Source: DSWT01 sp035420085 (GTDB lineage Bacteria > Chloroflexota > Anaerolineae > B4-G1 > SLSP01). From it: a stretch of DNA of 64,000 nucleotides. The notes beneath the pieces were generated by a model that was given only the letters and a program-made list of their open reading frames with translations, searched no databases and was not told the origin of the DNA. This document shows, one piece after another, positions 25,657-34,611 of this stretch. Position numbers and translations under genes: made by a program. Positions within the stretch are counted from its first letter, which is position 1. Each line of letters begins with the position of its first letter. The stretch spans positions 1-64,000 of the forward strand of contig DAOLUH010000015.1 of the NCBI GenBank assembly GCA_035420085.1, in the 5' to 3' direction.

Positions 25657-26868
25657 ATCTCTTGGGAATTGGATTAGCCCTCTTTTACCATTGATAAGCC
25701 AGGTTGGGTCTTCAAGCGTAATATTTTCTGCCTGTCCTGGCTGCAAGCCGACCATGATTTCGCCTTTGAGGGTGCGGAGGAGCAGGTAGGGGCGGGGGAA
25801 GGCAGCGTCGGCGCGCGTGATGGGCGTGTGGTGGGGCCAGTGGCGGTCGTCCAGCAGACGGCGGTAGTTCACGTCGCCTTTGAGGATGCGCAGGTCGGCG
25901 CGTGCCAGGTCATCGCGCAGAGCAGGCGGTAGGTGGTGGAAGGATAGACAGCTTGTCCAGAAGGGATCGGTGGTAAGGAGTAGGGAGTAAGAAGTAGGGA
26001 GTAGGGCGTTGTGCAGGCGATGTCCTAATGCGGCGACGGTAGATTCTTGAGCATTTTGGAGTTGGTGGATGACGAGTTCGATATCCTCTGGCATTGCGTC
26101 GGAGACGAAGAAGGGCTGGTTCTTGAGGTAGAAGACGACGCGCTGCGCCCAGCCTTGCGTGAGCAGGAAATCCGCCAGCGCCAGGTCGAAGAGGCTGTCC
26201 GCGCCGACGTTGTCATTGATAAAAACTATTTTGTCAACGGATTGAACGGATTTTAATGGATTATGGAGAGACATCCGTTTCATCCGTTCAATCCGTTGAC
26301 AGAAAAATGCCAACACCGCCTCAGTATCGTCAATCAACAGATTCTCACGCTCGGTATGGGCTGCCAACCCGCGATGCGCGCTCTCCTTGACGGTTAAGTT
26401 GCTCAGGTCGGCGCGGTTGCCCCACAGGGCGGAGTGCAACAGCAGCACGAACCGCTCGTCCGGTGGCAATTGCTCGATAGCCGCCCATACGGTCGCCAGT
26501 TGCGCGATGGCGGCGGCTTCCTGTTCGCGTTTCTGCGGCGCGAAAGGGTCTACGCGCTGCCACGGCCCCGGCTGGAAGTAGCGCACGGCTTCGAGCAGCC
26601 GCCGGTAGAAGTACGTCTCGGCGAAGTACCAGGGGACTTCCAGCCACGTCTTGCCCGCATACTGCGCCTGCTGCGCATTCCAGAACTCCACGTCCGGCGC
26701 GTCCTCGGTCAACGGTGTCATCACGCCGGACGCGATTTCATCCCGGAACGCTTCGAGCGCCGCCACAATCTCCGGCGGATAAACGTTATCGGCCAGAACG
26801 CGCCGGATGATCTCCGGCTTGCGTTCCACAATCGTCGCCCGCGCGAACGATCCTGGCTCGGAGGTCAT
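25654..26868 (-). CDS. DUF89/ARMT1-like damage-control phosphatase family protein
   Basis: The product (about 404 residues) matches the DUF89 fold. IVFINDNVGADSLFDLALADF carries the Asn-Asp metal site (cited here as the DNxGxD core), and ILKGDVNYRRLLDDRHW is the C-terminal KGDxNYR motif. The family includes metal-dependent phosphatases acting on damaged sugar phosphates. I prefer ATG 26868, since upstream codons to 26916 are heptamer repeat, although no clear ribosome-binding site is visible. Two repeat insertions are read through in frame: a 20-bp inverted repeat at 26232-26301 and a heptamer array at 25973-26007. Either could harm function. Confidence 0.7.
   Translation of the reverse strand: MTSEPGSFARATIVERKPEIIRRVLADNVYPPEIVAALEAFRDEIASGVMTPLTEDAPDVEFWNAQQAQYAGKTWLEVPWYFAETYFYRRLLEAVRYFQPGPWQRVDPFAPQKREQEAAAIAQLATVWAAIEQLPPDERFVLLLHSALWGNRADLSNLTVKESAHRGLAAHTERENLLIDDTEAVLAFFCQRIERMKRMSLHNPLKSVQSVDKIVFINDNVGADSLFDLALADFLLTQGWAQRVVFYLKNQPFFVSDAMPEDIELVIHQLQNAQESTVAALGHRLHNALLPTSYSLLLTTDPFWTSCLSFHHLPPALRDDLARADLRILKGDVNYRRLLDDRHWPHHTPITRADAAFPRPYLLLRTLKGEIMVGLQPGQAENITLEDPTWLINGKRGLIQFPRD
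25973..26007. repeat. Heptamer tandem repeat inside a coding sequence
   Basis: Five units (GTAAGGA, GTAGGGA, GTAAGAA, GTAGGGA, GTAGGGC) lie within the DUF89-like gene and encode a Leu/Pro/Thr/Ser-rich stretch (LLPTSYSLLL) on the minus strand. The reading frame is preserved. Confidence 0.9.
26232..26301. repeat. ACGGAT-type inverted repeat inside a coding sequence
   Basis: Perfect 20-bp arms at 26232-26251 and 26282-26301 surround a 30-bp centre. The ACGGATTGAACGGAT sequence resembles the 12-bp hairpin after rsgA (57705-57735). It inserts a stretch of about 23 residues into the DUF89-like protein between conserved blocks. Confidence 0.88.
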
Positions 26869-26883
26869 CAAGAGTGGAGGGTT

Positions 26884-26969
26884 GTGAGTTATGAGTTGTG
26901 GGTTATGGGTCTTCATTCGCTCATTCGCTCATTCGCCGATTCGCCCATTCGCCGATTCGCTGATTCTCA
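26884..26969. repeat. Adjacent 7-bp and 8-bp tandem repeat arrays
   Basis: Heptamers GTGAGTT, ATGAGTT, GTGGGTT and ATGGGTC (26884-26911) are followed by octamers of CATTCGCT/GATTCGCC type (26914-26969). They fill the gap between the nitrilase and DUF89-like genes. The nitrilase stop (26967-26969) lies at the end of the octamer array. Confidence 0.88.
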
Positions 26970-27941
26970 CCACTTCGCATACTCCGGGCGGTTGCCGTGC
27001 AGGGCGGTTTGGGGCGGCGACGTTTTTCCTTCGCGGAGCAGTGTGTAGGCGTCGCGGTGACGTTGGTGATACAGGCCGGTGGACTCGAAGCCGAATTCCT
27101 GCTGCAAGTGCGCGATGGTAATGGCGTCATCGTTGGGTTCGACGAGGAAGTGCCCGCTGTCGAAGTCAGAGCGAATTGTCACCCGGTCGCCATACTGCGC
27201 CATAATCAGATCGGGGATGCTGTAGTTGAAATCGTAGTGGCAGACGCAGAAATCCGGGTTGATGTCGCGGACGATGACGTTGACGTGCGGATCGGTCGCC
27301 GCCAGGATGCGACCGAGGGGATCAATGATGCGCGAACTCTCCTGCGCTACAGACGACACGACGTACACGTGATGCAGGTAGGCATAGACCTGAAGCGGAA
27401 AGCCGCCATTGTACGCCGACGGCCAGAAAATTAGCCGCGCGCCTTTGTTCGCCAACATCTGCCAGGTTTCAGGGAAGCCGGCATCGAAGCAGATTTGAAT
27501 ACCGATGCGCCCGAAGTCAAGGTCGAACACCGGCGGATCGCTGCCTGGCCTGAGGCCATTTTCCATCACGGTGTAATCCGCCGAGGTGGTGACAGGATGC
27601 ACTTTATCGTAGATGCCCACGATTTCGCCCTGCCGCCCGATGAGTATCGCCGAGTTCCAGTGGATGCCATCGCGCTGCGTCTTGATTGGGCAGATCACGT
27701 AGCTGTGATGTTCCCTGGCGCGTTTGGCGATGAGGTCGGTGGTGGGGCCGGGAACCGGTTCGGCCAGATTTGCTTCCGGGCCGAGCACGCCAGCGGTGGT
27801 GAAGGTTTCCGGCAAGCAGACCAGGTCAGGCCGCTGCGCCAGGGCCAGATCGAGCAAGTGTAAAATGTGCGCGCGGTTTTCCTCGATGGTCGGGTAATAC
27901 TCTTCATTCTGGCAGACGGTGGCAATGCGGGCGCGTGTCAT
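26967..27941 (-). CDS. Nitrilase-superfamily carbon-nitrogen hydrolase
   Basis: The 324-residue protein carries the family catalytic triad: Glu45 (CLPETF), Lys113 (YDKVHP) and Cys151 (GIQICFDAGFPE). Such enzymes hydrolyse amides, N-carbamoyl compounds or nitriles. The ATG at 27941 overlaps the stop of the upstream MDR dehydrogenase as ATGA, so the two are translationally coupled; a longer frame to 27986 is not supported. The coupling suggests that the substrate of this catabolic run contains, or passes through, an amide or carbamoyl group. Exact substrate unknown. Confidence 0.85.
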   Translation of the reverse strand: MTRARIATVCQNEEYYPTIEENRAHILHLLDLALAQRPDLVCLPETFTTAGVLGPEANLAEPVPGPTTDLIAKRAREHHSYVICPIKTQRDGIHWNSAILIGRQGEIVGIYDKVHPVTTSADYTVMENGLRPGSDPPVFDLDFGRIGIQICFDAGFPETWQMLANKGARLIFWPSAYNGGFPLQVYAYLHHVYVVSSVAQESSRIIDPLGRILAATDPHVNVIVRDINPDFCVCHYDFNYSIPDLIMAQYGDRVTIRSDFDSGHFLVEPNDDAITIAHLQQEFGFESTGLYHQRHRDAYTLLREGKTSPPQTALHGNRPEYAKW

Positions 27942-29707
27942 GGGAGCATCACCCGCAGCAGTTCTGCTTCGGCCTCTGTCGTCCATTCGCGCCCGTCCTT
28001 GAGTTTGGCGGCGACGGTGGGCAGCACGTCCTTCAGGTCGGTTAGCGCGGTGAGGGGCAGCGGCTTGATGTGCGGGTAGATGACGATCTTGCCGGGGAAG
28101 CGCGTCTCGTCCACAGCTTTGAGGCCGTCGTAAGCCGCTTCCAGCGAACCAATGGCGGCGACGGAGCGATTGGGCGAGAGTTGTCCAGTCTCCGCCTGTT
28201 CCAGCATAAAGCGCATGTTCTCGATAGTGGAGGCGGAGTGCCCGATGACGCGCGCCTGCTTGAGGTAGGCGTCGCTCAGGTCAATATCGGCGTACTTGCC
28301 GCGCGGGACGCCCGCAAAGATGTTCATCACACCTTTGGGGGCCAGATAGGTTGCCGCGTCGGCGATGACGGGCGTGACCGGCGCAAGGACGATGATGTCG
28401 TCGAAGCCAGTTCCCTTGAACGACGCCATCGCCGCTGTATAGGCTTCCTTATTCATCGGATTCAAGCAGATAAATTCGATACCCTTGCTTTTGGCTTCCA
28501 GGCTGAAGCTGGTGCAGAGATCATCGAGCCGCACGTCGCTGACATCGGTGCAGACGATGACCGCCGGGCTGTTTTCCGCCTGAATCGCCGCCTGGACGTG
28601 CATCCGCCCCATGGGGCCGCCCGCGCCGACGAACCATGCGCGCCCGCCCGGCTTGAGCGTCGAGCGCGCCGGTATATCGCTGTAGGCTTTGGCGATGTCT
28701 GGGCTGGCGCCGCCGACGTAGAGCCAGCGGTTGTAGTGGATGCGGCCCACGTCCAGCTTGACCTTGCGGGACATCGGCGCGTCGTCCAATAGCGCCATAA
28801 TGCCATAACTCGCCAGGTTGGGGCTGGCGCGCTCGATGAGGTCGGGGTCCGCGCCCAGGAGGATGATGTCGTCCACGCCTTTGCCGCTGCCGCCGGTTGT
28901 CTCCGCCGGAGAAACGGGCGCGTCGTCGGTTTCGACGGTCGCCGGGTCGGGCAGTTCGGGGACGTCTTCCACGGCGATGCCAAGGTGCGCGGCACGCTCG
29001 CGGAGCCACGCGACAAACGGCGCAGGCACGTTCGTGAGCAGCAGTTTGGCCGGGTGTGCGGCCTCGTCGAAGCCCTGGCTGAAGGTATACATCTCTTTGG
29101 CGCGCTCCGTCCCGATGATCCACATCGTCCCGCCAGCGCGGGGCGCGGTACGGTAGCGCAGTTGGTACGCGGCGATGACGCACGCCCACGGTTCGGTCAG
29201 CGCGGCTTCGGCGTAGCCGGTTTCGGCGTGGCGAATGGGGATGAGGTAGTTGCCGTGGTCGCCGTTGAGCACGCGCTGGTCAATCACGGTATATTCCGAA
29301 AGCCCGCCGTCAATCTCGTAGCCGTAAGAGCAATTTTGCCCGTGATAGAAAATGTCCGCCTGGACGATGAAGCGGTCGCCGACCTTGTACTGGTCGCGCA
29401 GCGCCGCGCCCACGCCGACGACGGTGATGCTGACCTCGTGGCCAAGCACGACGGGCCGCTCGCGCATGTTGCGATGGATGCGCGGATGATTCTGCCCGGC
29501 GTAGATCACCTTGATGTCGGAGAAGCAGTGCCCGCAGGCGTCGTGGCGGATCAGCAGCTCATCCGGGCCGTAGGTGGGCATAGGGATGGTGATCGGTTTG
29601 CCGTCCACGCCGAGGTTTTCGAATCCCGCGCCGTAGAGCGGCCACAAGCGGTTCGTCGCTGGTAGGGGGATGTCGGCGCGTTGGTATTGGGTGAGTTTGT
29701 CAATCAT
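27938..29707 (-). CDS. Oversized zinc-type MDR dehydrogenase
   Basis: The N-terminal part is a medium-chain dehydrogenase GroES-like domain (CGHCFSDIKV, then LGHEVSITVVGVG), and the C-terminal part has the Rossmann motif VGAGGPMGRMHVQAA. At 589 residues it is far longer than the usual 340-410. The excess lies between roughly residues 200 and 335, with a Pro/Thr/Asp-rich segment (DPATVETDDAPVSPAETTGG) and a second nucleotide-binding-like part (VDDIILLGADPDLIERA). It recalls SorE-like sorbose-1-phosphate reductases, which act on sugar phosphates, but is larger. It is coupled to the downstream nitrilase through ATGA. The restriction-modification pair lies directly upstream. Confidence 0.8.
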   Translation of the reverse strand: MIDKLTQYQRADIPLPATNRLWPLYGAGFENLGVDGKPITIPMPTYGPDELLIRHDACGHCFSDIKVIYAGQNHPRIHRNMRERPVVLGHEVSITVVGVGAALRDQYKVGDRFIVQADIFYHGQNCSYGYEIDGGLSEYTVIDQRVLNGDHGNYLIPIRHAETGYAEAALTEPWACVIAAYQLRYRTAPRAGGTMWIIGTERAKEMYTFSQGFDEAAHPAKLLLTNVPAPFVAWLRERAAHLGIAVEDVPELPDPATVETDDAPVSPAETTGGSGKGVDDIILLGADPDLIERASPNLASYGIMALLDDAPMSRKVKLDVGRIHYNRWLYVGGASPDIAKAYSDIPARSTLKPGGRAWFVGAGGPMGRMHVQAAIQAENSPAVIVCTDVSDVRLDDLCTSFSLEAKSKGIEFICLNPMNKEAYTAAMASFKGTGFDDIIVLAPVTPVIADAATYLAPKGVMNIFAGVPRGKYADIDLSDAYLKQARVIGHSASTIENMRFMLEQAETGQLSPNRSVAAIGSLEAAYDGLKAVDETRFPGKIVIYPHIKPLPLTALTDLKDVLPTVAAKLKDGREWTTEAEAELLRVMLP

Positions 29708-29756
29708 AAAGTTTTACTCCTTGTATTCCTGGTGATGAGAAAAATTTCATCCAAAG

Positions 29757-31295
29757 TCAAGATTTGTAAGCTGGCTGGCTTTCAAATAATCGCATTTGGC
29801 CTTGTGCAGGCGGCAGATCGACTAAACTCTCAGGGATAGGCAATTTTTCTAAGGAACGTGGTTCCACTTTGATAGCGCCGCCGCCGTATGATTTCCCGAT
29901 TATGGAGAGATTGGCTATGGTATCGGGATGACTCAAAATTTTCCAGAGGTGTTCGATAGAGTCGGCATCTTTATTGTGCGGATAGACGCAGAGAAAACTG
30001 GTCAATGGAATAACCCCGGCTGTGTTGCGGATAAATCTTGAATTTCGGCGCCCTAGATAGGCAAACAAAAAAGGTGGGGTGCAGCGCAATTCAGTCTTGT
30101 ACCACGGCTTGCGTTGTGAGATCAGTGGTCTTTGCGGCAGTCCGAGGCATTCGCCCTTTTTGAGATAACTTTGTAAGCTTTCGGGATAGCTTTCAAACGG
30201 TTCTCCTTTCAAAGCCAACAAAAAAGTGGGGCGTCCTTTGCTTTCAAGACAATCCAGGGTTGCTTGTGTGATTTCATCGGTGAGCGCATCTCTGGTTCGT
30301 CCGATGGCTCTTGTAAAGTAAACGTCTGGAATGCCGGTTTGTTTAACCTGTTCAGCCGTCAAAAAAAAGAAATCGTTGGCGCCGGTTGCCACACCACGAA
30401 CAATTTGTGCAAAATCCCCCAGGATATATTGACTCTTTCCTCTCATGTTTGGCGGTCTTGATAAACCGGTGCGCAGACCTTCGGATAGAAAGCGCGCCGT
30501 AACAGTAAGTCCATGCGCCGGTATCGCTGTGAAGCCTGAACGAACCCACATCTTGAGCGTTTCCGTTTGCGCTTCTTCGCATGTGGCCCATAAGAACTGC
30601 TCTGTTGGCGGTGAATTGCGGATGAAGAAGATAAGTGGATTTGTATCTACTTCTGGGAAAGGAGATGCTGCCGGCGTGAAAGCGATAACAGCATCCAACG
30701 CATAGTGAGTTGAAATCCAGCGCCATAGGTCAGGTGCAAATTTACCCTCACATACATCAGCCGGCAAAATGAAGGCTAAGCACCCCTGGTCTTCCAGCAA
30801 TGTGAGCGCGCGAATCAAGAAATAGACATGTAAGCCAGCGCGACCGTCCAGGCTTTTTCCAATGGTTTGCAGACTTAAACGCTTGAGCGCCGTTTTCGTT
30901 TCAACAGTTAAGCGATGATGACGAATATATGGAGGGTTAGCGACAATCGCCGCTTGCTCTTGCTGTGGAGGCTGAAAAACAAAATCGCCAATAGTAATAT
31001 TAGCAAGGTCGTTGGCTGTTAAACCCTGCTCAAGAGCTAACGCTAACGCGCCGGGATCAATATCCATCCCGGACAAGGTAACAGGCAATCCTTTCTCGCT
31101 GGCTATGACCTTTGCGGCTCGCAAGAATGCTCCTGCGCCTACCGCCGGGTCAAATAATGCCCCGCCTTTGTCAGACAATACATATTCGACCATAGCCTCG
31201 GCGATCCACTCAGGCGTCCAAAATTGTCCCTTCTGGCGTAGTTTTTCTCTGGCGGTACCTGCGGCTGGAATTTTGTAAGAACTATGCTTTTGCAT
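29757..31295 (-). CDS. Type II DNA adenine-N6 methyltransferase
   Basis: The 512-residue protein has the SAM motif FDPAVGAGAFLRAA (motif I) and catalytic NPPY (VANPPYIRHH, motif IV), the gamma-type order of N6-adenine methyltransferases. A C-terminal target-recognition region ends LEKLPIPESLVDLPPAQGQMR, cited here in part. It overlaps the upstream endonuclease gene by 14 bp, forming a restriction-modification unit. The DNA is visibly richer in A+T than neighbouring metabolic genes, which suggests recent transfer. It would protect against the AccI-like partner. Confidence 0.9.
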   Translation of the reverse strand: MQKHSSYKIPAAGTAREKLRQKGQFWTPEWIAEAMVEYVLSDKGGALFDPAVGAGAFLRAAKVIASEKGLPVTLSGMDIDPGALALALEQGLTANDLANITIGDFVFQPPQQEQAAIVANPPYIRHHRLTVETKTALKRLSLQTIGKSLDGRAGLHVYFLIRALTLLEDQGCLAFILPADVCEGKFAPDLWRWISTHYALDAVIAFTPAASPFPEVDTNPLIFFIRNSPPTEQFLWATCEEAQTETLKMWVRSGFTAIPAHGLTVTARFLSEGLRTGLSRPPNMRGKSQYILGDFAQIVRGVATGANDFFFLTAEQVKQTGIPDVYFTRAIGRTRDALTDEITQATLDCLESKGRPTFLLALKGEPFESYPESLQSYLKKGECLGLPQRPLISQRKPWYKTELRCTPPFLFAYLGRRNSRFIRNTAGVIPLTSFLCVYPHNKDADSIEHLWKILSHPDTIANLSIIGKSYGGGAIKVEPRSLEKLPIPESLVDLPPAQGQMRLFESQPAYKS

Positions 31296-32244
31296 CAGCC
31301 ATGTTCCTTAAAACGCATAATGCTTCATCGCGTAACATCATCTTACCGCCTGCAAAGTGAACGTAGGGCAAAATGTGGCCGTTTTTGTCTTCAATAAACT
31401 TTGCTATTAACTCAGGAGATTCTATAGCAGCACCGAGAGGATAGGCGTATTGATAATAAATCTTGTAGAGCGATTTCTTTGTTGTCGCTCCACCAGGAGC
31501 TTGGAAGACCTGTTCAGTTGGTAAAATGTAACCCTCGTTAATTAACCTTTGCGCTTGGTCCAAAGCAATTCCATACGCCATATCGAAGAAAACATGCCAT
31601 ATATGAATGGCAACCCCTTGATTATTTTGCCATGATTGCAAAGGCTCCCGATCCTCTTCCTTTAAAATAACCGTGGGCAGAACAGCATTTTTCTTCAAAC
31701 CCGGTTTGCCGCCCAATCTTTTTTGGGGTTTCAGCTCAGCTTTGAAGTCTGGCATAAGCGATGCTTTCCATAGGCTGTTTTCACATTCCACCGCAAGAAT
31801 GGCTTTGGCGAGGATTGTCTGGATGCTGATGTTATCCTCAGCCGTGAAGGGCAATTCAGAAACCCCTCCCAGATGCTCAATCAAACCCATAATCGTTTGC
31901 TGATCTGCTTTTCTGAAAACCAATAGATCCGGGCGTTTTATTATGCCCAGACCTACCGCCTCAAGTCGTTCAAAATATAGTTCATAATCTCGAACACTGT
32001 CAGCAGGCGCCGTACCACTGGGACCATAGGGGATAGCAAAGAATTCGGCAGTTTCATTCACGGCCTGGATAATTCGTTCCTCGCTCCATACGCCCTGCGA
32101 CCAACGCATCAGAAAATCACTGCCGCGCAGGCGTCGAGGATTAAGCACGAAATCTGACCATTCGACCTGAGTATACCCGCGAAGCTCAAACGCGATATCT
32201 TCAGCGGCAACACTTAAAGATTCATCAAACGACATTTGAAACAT
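31282..32244 (-). CDS. Type II restriction endonuclease, AccI-like
   Basis: The 320-residue product lies directly before a DNA methyltransferase gene and overlaps it by 14 bp. Segments PDLLVFRK, AILAVECENSLWKASLMPDF and LPTVILKEEDREPL fit a PD-(D/E)xK nuclease core with acidic and lysine residues, and IHIWHVFFDMAYGIALDQA and QAPGGATTKKSLYKIYY resemble the AccI family as I remember it. Target specificity near GTMKAC is therefore a guess. The ATG at 32244 has AGGAGG upstream, and the preceding URO-D gene stops 8 bp away, so the pair is transcribed with the metabolic run. Confidence 0.75.
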   Translation of the reverse strand: MFQMSFDESLSVAAEDIAFELRGYTQVEWSDFVLNPRRLRGSDFLMRWSQGVWSEERIIQAVNETAEFFAIPYGPSGTAPADSVRDYELYFERLEAVGLGIIKRPDLLVFRKADQQTIMGLIEHLGGVSELPFTAEDNISIQTILAKAILAVECENSLWKASLMPDFKAELKPQKRLGGKPGLKKNAVLPTVILKEEDREPLQSWQNNQGVAIHIWHVFFDMAYGIALDQAQRLINEGYILPTEQVFQAPGGATTKKSLYKIYYQYAYPLGAAIESPELIAKFIEDKNGHILPYVHFAGGKMMLRDEALCVLRNMADAKA

Positions 32245-32252
32245 TTCGCCTC

Positions 32253-33323
32253 CTACGGGTTACTTCCGTGCAATTCTTTCAAAAACGCTTTCCCTTCCTC
32301 CACCGTCAACCGCTCATTGATGATATGCATCAAGAACCCCTTGCCACCGAGTTCTTTCTGGACGGCGAGCGCGCCCTTGCAGTCCACGTAGATCTGGCAC
32401 AGTTTGCCGCCGTCGCGGATGCGTTGGAGGAGCGGGAGCCAGCCGTCGGCGAGCGGTTGGCCGTCGCCGGGCTGCCATTGGATGCCGCGCAGTCGCTCGA
32501 TGCCGAGCAGGTAGTCCAGGTGCGGGATTTCGCCCTTGCCGTCGAGGTGATAAAAGCCGTAGTCCAGGTGATCGCAGCATGCGACAAGGTCGGGCAGGAC
32601 GAAGCGTTTGAACATGCGCGGCGAGATCATATACGAGAAGTCCGATTGCAGCATGTAGCCCTTGCCCGGCGACCAGCACGGCCCCCAGCAGGCATTGCCG
32701 CGCCCGACGGCGCTGGTGATGGCGTAAAGTTCGTCGTAGTAGCGCAGCCAGAGCGGGGTGATCTCGCTCACGAGCCGGTCTACTTCCTCCGGCGCGTCGG
32801 TGAGGTCGAGCAATAGCTTCTCCGAGCTGCGCAGGCTGGCGAGGATATCCAGGTTGCCGCCGATGTCGGTGATGCCGACGAGGACGCGGTCGCCCCAACG
32901 CTCGACGGCGCGCTGCGTCACCTCCAGCACGCACCGCCACCAGGGATTGTCGGGATTGTAGCGCAAGTGGATGTCGGCCAGGCTGTCCACGCCTTCGAGC
33001 GGCCAGAACCAGGTCGTATCCGGCGTCCACGAGACGCGCGATCCCAGAAACGCGGCCATGGTGCCGGGGCCGTAGTTCACCCACCACTTGGGGAAGGCGT
33101 CGCCGAGCCAGTGTGTGGCTTCGAGGATGCGCTCCCAGTTGTCAAGAATCTCGTCCACGGGCGTATCCAGGCCATATTTGCTGAATTGCGACCAGTCAGC
33201 CTCGACCGGGTCCACGGTTTCCAGTACCACCAGCGGCCGTTCCAGTTCTCCGGCCCACCACGCATTCCAGTCCCGCGCAATGCGCTCCCAATCCGATTCG
33301 GTAAAGCGAATGTTGATCGTCAT
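32253..33323 (-). CDS. URO-D family protein, putative catabolic paralogue
   Basis: The 356-residue protein has a URO-D-like barrel with segments VGITDIGGNLDILASLR, SYMISPRMFKRFVLPDL, YGFYHLDGKGEIPHLDYLL and GIQWQPGDGQP. The His-x-Asp-Gly pattern is typical of family members outside heme synthesis. The ATG at 33323 has GGGAGG upstream; an ATG five codons earlier overlaps that site. It follows another URO-D paralogue on the same strand and precedes the restriction-modification pair. It probably acts on a small carbon compound or as a methyltransferase; no corrinoid protein gene is nearby. Confidence 0.78.
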   Translation of the reverse strand: MTINIRFTESDWERIARDWNAWWAGELERPLVVLETVDPVEADWSQFSKYGLDTPVDEILDNWERILEATHWLGDAFPKWWVNYGPGTMAAFLGSRVSWTPDTTWFWPLEGVDSLADIHLRYNPDNPWWRCVLEVTQRAVERWGDRVLVGITDIGGNLDILASLRSSEKLLLDLTDAPEEVDRLVSEITPLWLRYYDELYAITSAVGRGNACWGPCWSPGKGYMLQSDFSYMISPRMFKRFVLPDLVACCDHLDYGFYHLDGKGEIPHLDYLLGIERLRGIQWQPGDGQPLADGWLPLLQRIRDGGKLCQIYVDCKGALAVQKELGGKGFLMHIINERLTVEEGKAFLKELHGSNP

Positions 33324-33341
33324 AAAGTCCTCCCACATAGC

Positions 33342-33390
33342 GAATCATGAATCATGAATCATGAATCACGAATCATGATTCATGATTTAG
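33342..33390. repeat. Heptamer tandem repeat (GAATCAT family)
   Basis: Seven units, GAATCAT three times, GAATCAC, GAATCAT, GATTCAT and GATTTAG, lie between two URO-D genes. The stop codon of the upstream URO-D gene (33387-33389) is inside the last unit. Confidence 0.92.
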
Positions 33391-34511
33391 TACCGGCACT
33401 CTTCCTGCACCACCTGCATCAGCCAGCGCATGCGGCCCACACCGACGCCGGCGGGGGTGGAGCCAGCGGTGGCGATTTCGAGGCCGCCAGTGGCGCCGGC
33501 TTTCTTGAAGTCGCTGATGACGTGCTGGCGAATCTCCTCTGAGCTGCCGTTGCGCAGGAGCATCGGCGGCAGTTGGCCGTGGATGTAGGCGTCGGGCATT
33601 TTCTCGCGGATGAGGGCGGCGTCCACGGTGGGGCCGTAGTTGACGGCGCGAATGCCGAGTTCGTACTGCATCTCCAACAGGTGGCCCATCGCGCTGTCGG
33701 AGTGCTGGTAGCGGCGGGCGTCGCCAGGGGCCATAGCTTCGAGCACGCGCTTGAGCACGGGGAAGCAGTATTCGCGGTAGAGCTTTTTGTTGAAGAGCGC
33801 GCAGTTGTCGTCGGTGATCCACCAGCCCGGTTCGTCGTTGCCGCTGAATTCGCGCAGCACGGTGTTGAACTCGACCATTTTCTCCGCCAGAATATCGCGG
33901 AAGTGGCGCATCAGGTCGGGATAGTCGTAAATCCAGTAGAAGACGGTCTCCGGCTTGAGCACGGACGTCATAATCGTCGCCGGGCCGCGACTGCCCGTGC
34001 CCAACTTGGGCAGGGGTTTTCCGGCGGCCTTGCGCGCTTCCCATTCCGCCAGATACGGCGCCGGCAAGGCCCACGCGCGGATGTCGGTGGCTTCAGCCTT
34101 GTCGAGGATGCGCGCGAAGGCGGCAGCGTCTTCCGGTCCATCACCCTGGTTGACGGCGGTGAGCCAGGGGGTGCCACCCTCGTAGTAGGTGAAGACACAA
34201 TCGAAGAGGTTTTCGATGCGGTGCGGCTCGTTTTCCCAGGTGTCCTCGTTGAAGAAGGCGCGGCCCACGTATTCTTGGGTGACGGCATTGACCTCCTTGT
34301 GCAATGCGTTGCGATAGGCGGTGTCGTGATAGTAGCGCAGCGTCGAGGGAACGTTCTCGAACTCGAAGATCCAGTGATCGTCCGGCGAAAACGACAGCGC
34401 GCAGCGCGGTTTGTCGGTGGTGAATCTTTGGCAGCGGGCATTTTCCTCCCAGAACGCCGCCACGTCCAAGTCTTGGGTTAGTTCCATAAATTCAGGCTCG
34501 ATGATAGGCAT
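33387..34511 (-). CDS. URO-D family protein, second tandem paralogue
   Basis: The 374-residue protein carries URO-D-like segments WWITDDNCALFNKKLYREYC, RYQHSDSAMGHLLEMQYELG and VNYGPTVDAALIREKMPDA. It lies head-to-tail with the URO-D paralogue ending at 32253. The ATG at 34511 has AGGAG upstream. Its end is shaped by the heptamer array. Neighbouring flavin reductase, dehydrogenases and aldolase point to a degradative rather than a heme role. Substrate unknown. Confidence 0.75.
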   Translation of the reverse strand: MPIIEPEFMELTQDLDVAAFWEENARCQRFTTDKPRCALSFSPDDHWIFEFENVPSTLRYYHDTAYRNALHKEVNAVTQEYVGRAFFNEDTWENEPHRIENLFDCVFTYYEGGTPWLTAVNQGDGPEDAAAFARILDKAEATDIRAWALPAPYLAEWEARKAAGKPLPKLGTGSRGPATIMTSVLKPETVFYWIYDYPDLMRHFRDILAEKMVEFNTVLREFSGNDEPGWWITDDNCALFNKKLYREYCFPVLKRVLEAMAPGDARRYQHSDSAMGHLLEMQYELGIRAVNYGPTVDAALIREKMPDAYIHGQLPPMLLRNGSSEEIRQHVISDFKKAGATGGLEIATAGSTPAGVGVGRMRWLMQVVQEECRY

Positions 34512-34528
34512 TGTTTTCTCCTAAAAGG

Positions 34529-34598
34529 TAACCGCGAATCTCGCTGATCTACGCGAATCTGATAAAAAATTAGCGAAGATTTGCGTGATCTGCGGTTA
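34529..34598. repeat. CGCGAAT palindromic intergenic repeat
   Basis: Arms TAACCGC (34529-34535) and GCGGTTA (34592-34598) enclose ACGCGAATC and TTGCGTGATC motifs. It fills the gap between the flavin reductase and URO-D genes and matches the copies at 46791-46862 and 58879-58940. Confidence 0.85.
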
Positions 34599-34611
34599 AA
34601 ATTGAAAACCT

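Noticed and set aside
33342..33390. Heptamer array as a tiny CRISPR array
   Set aside because: There are no spacers; the units are contiguous 7-mers.
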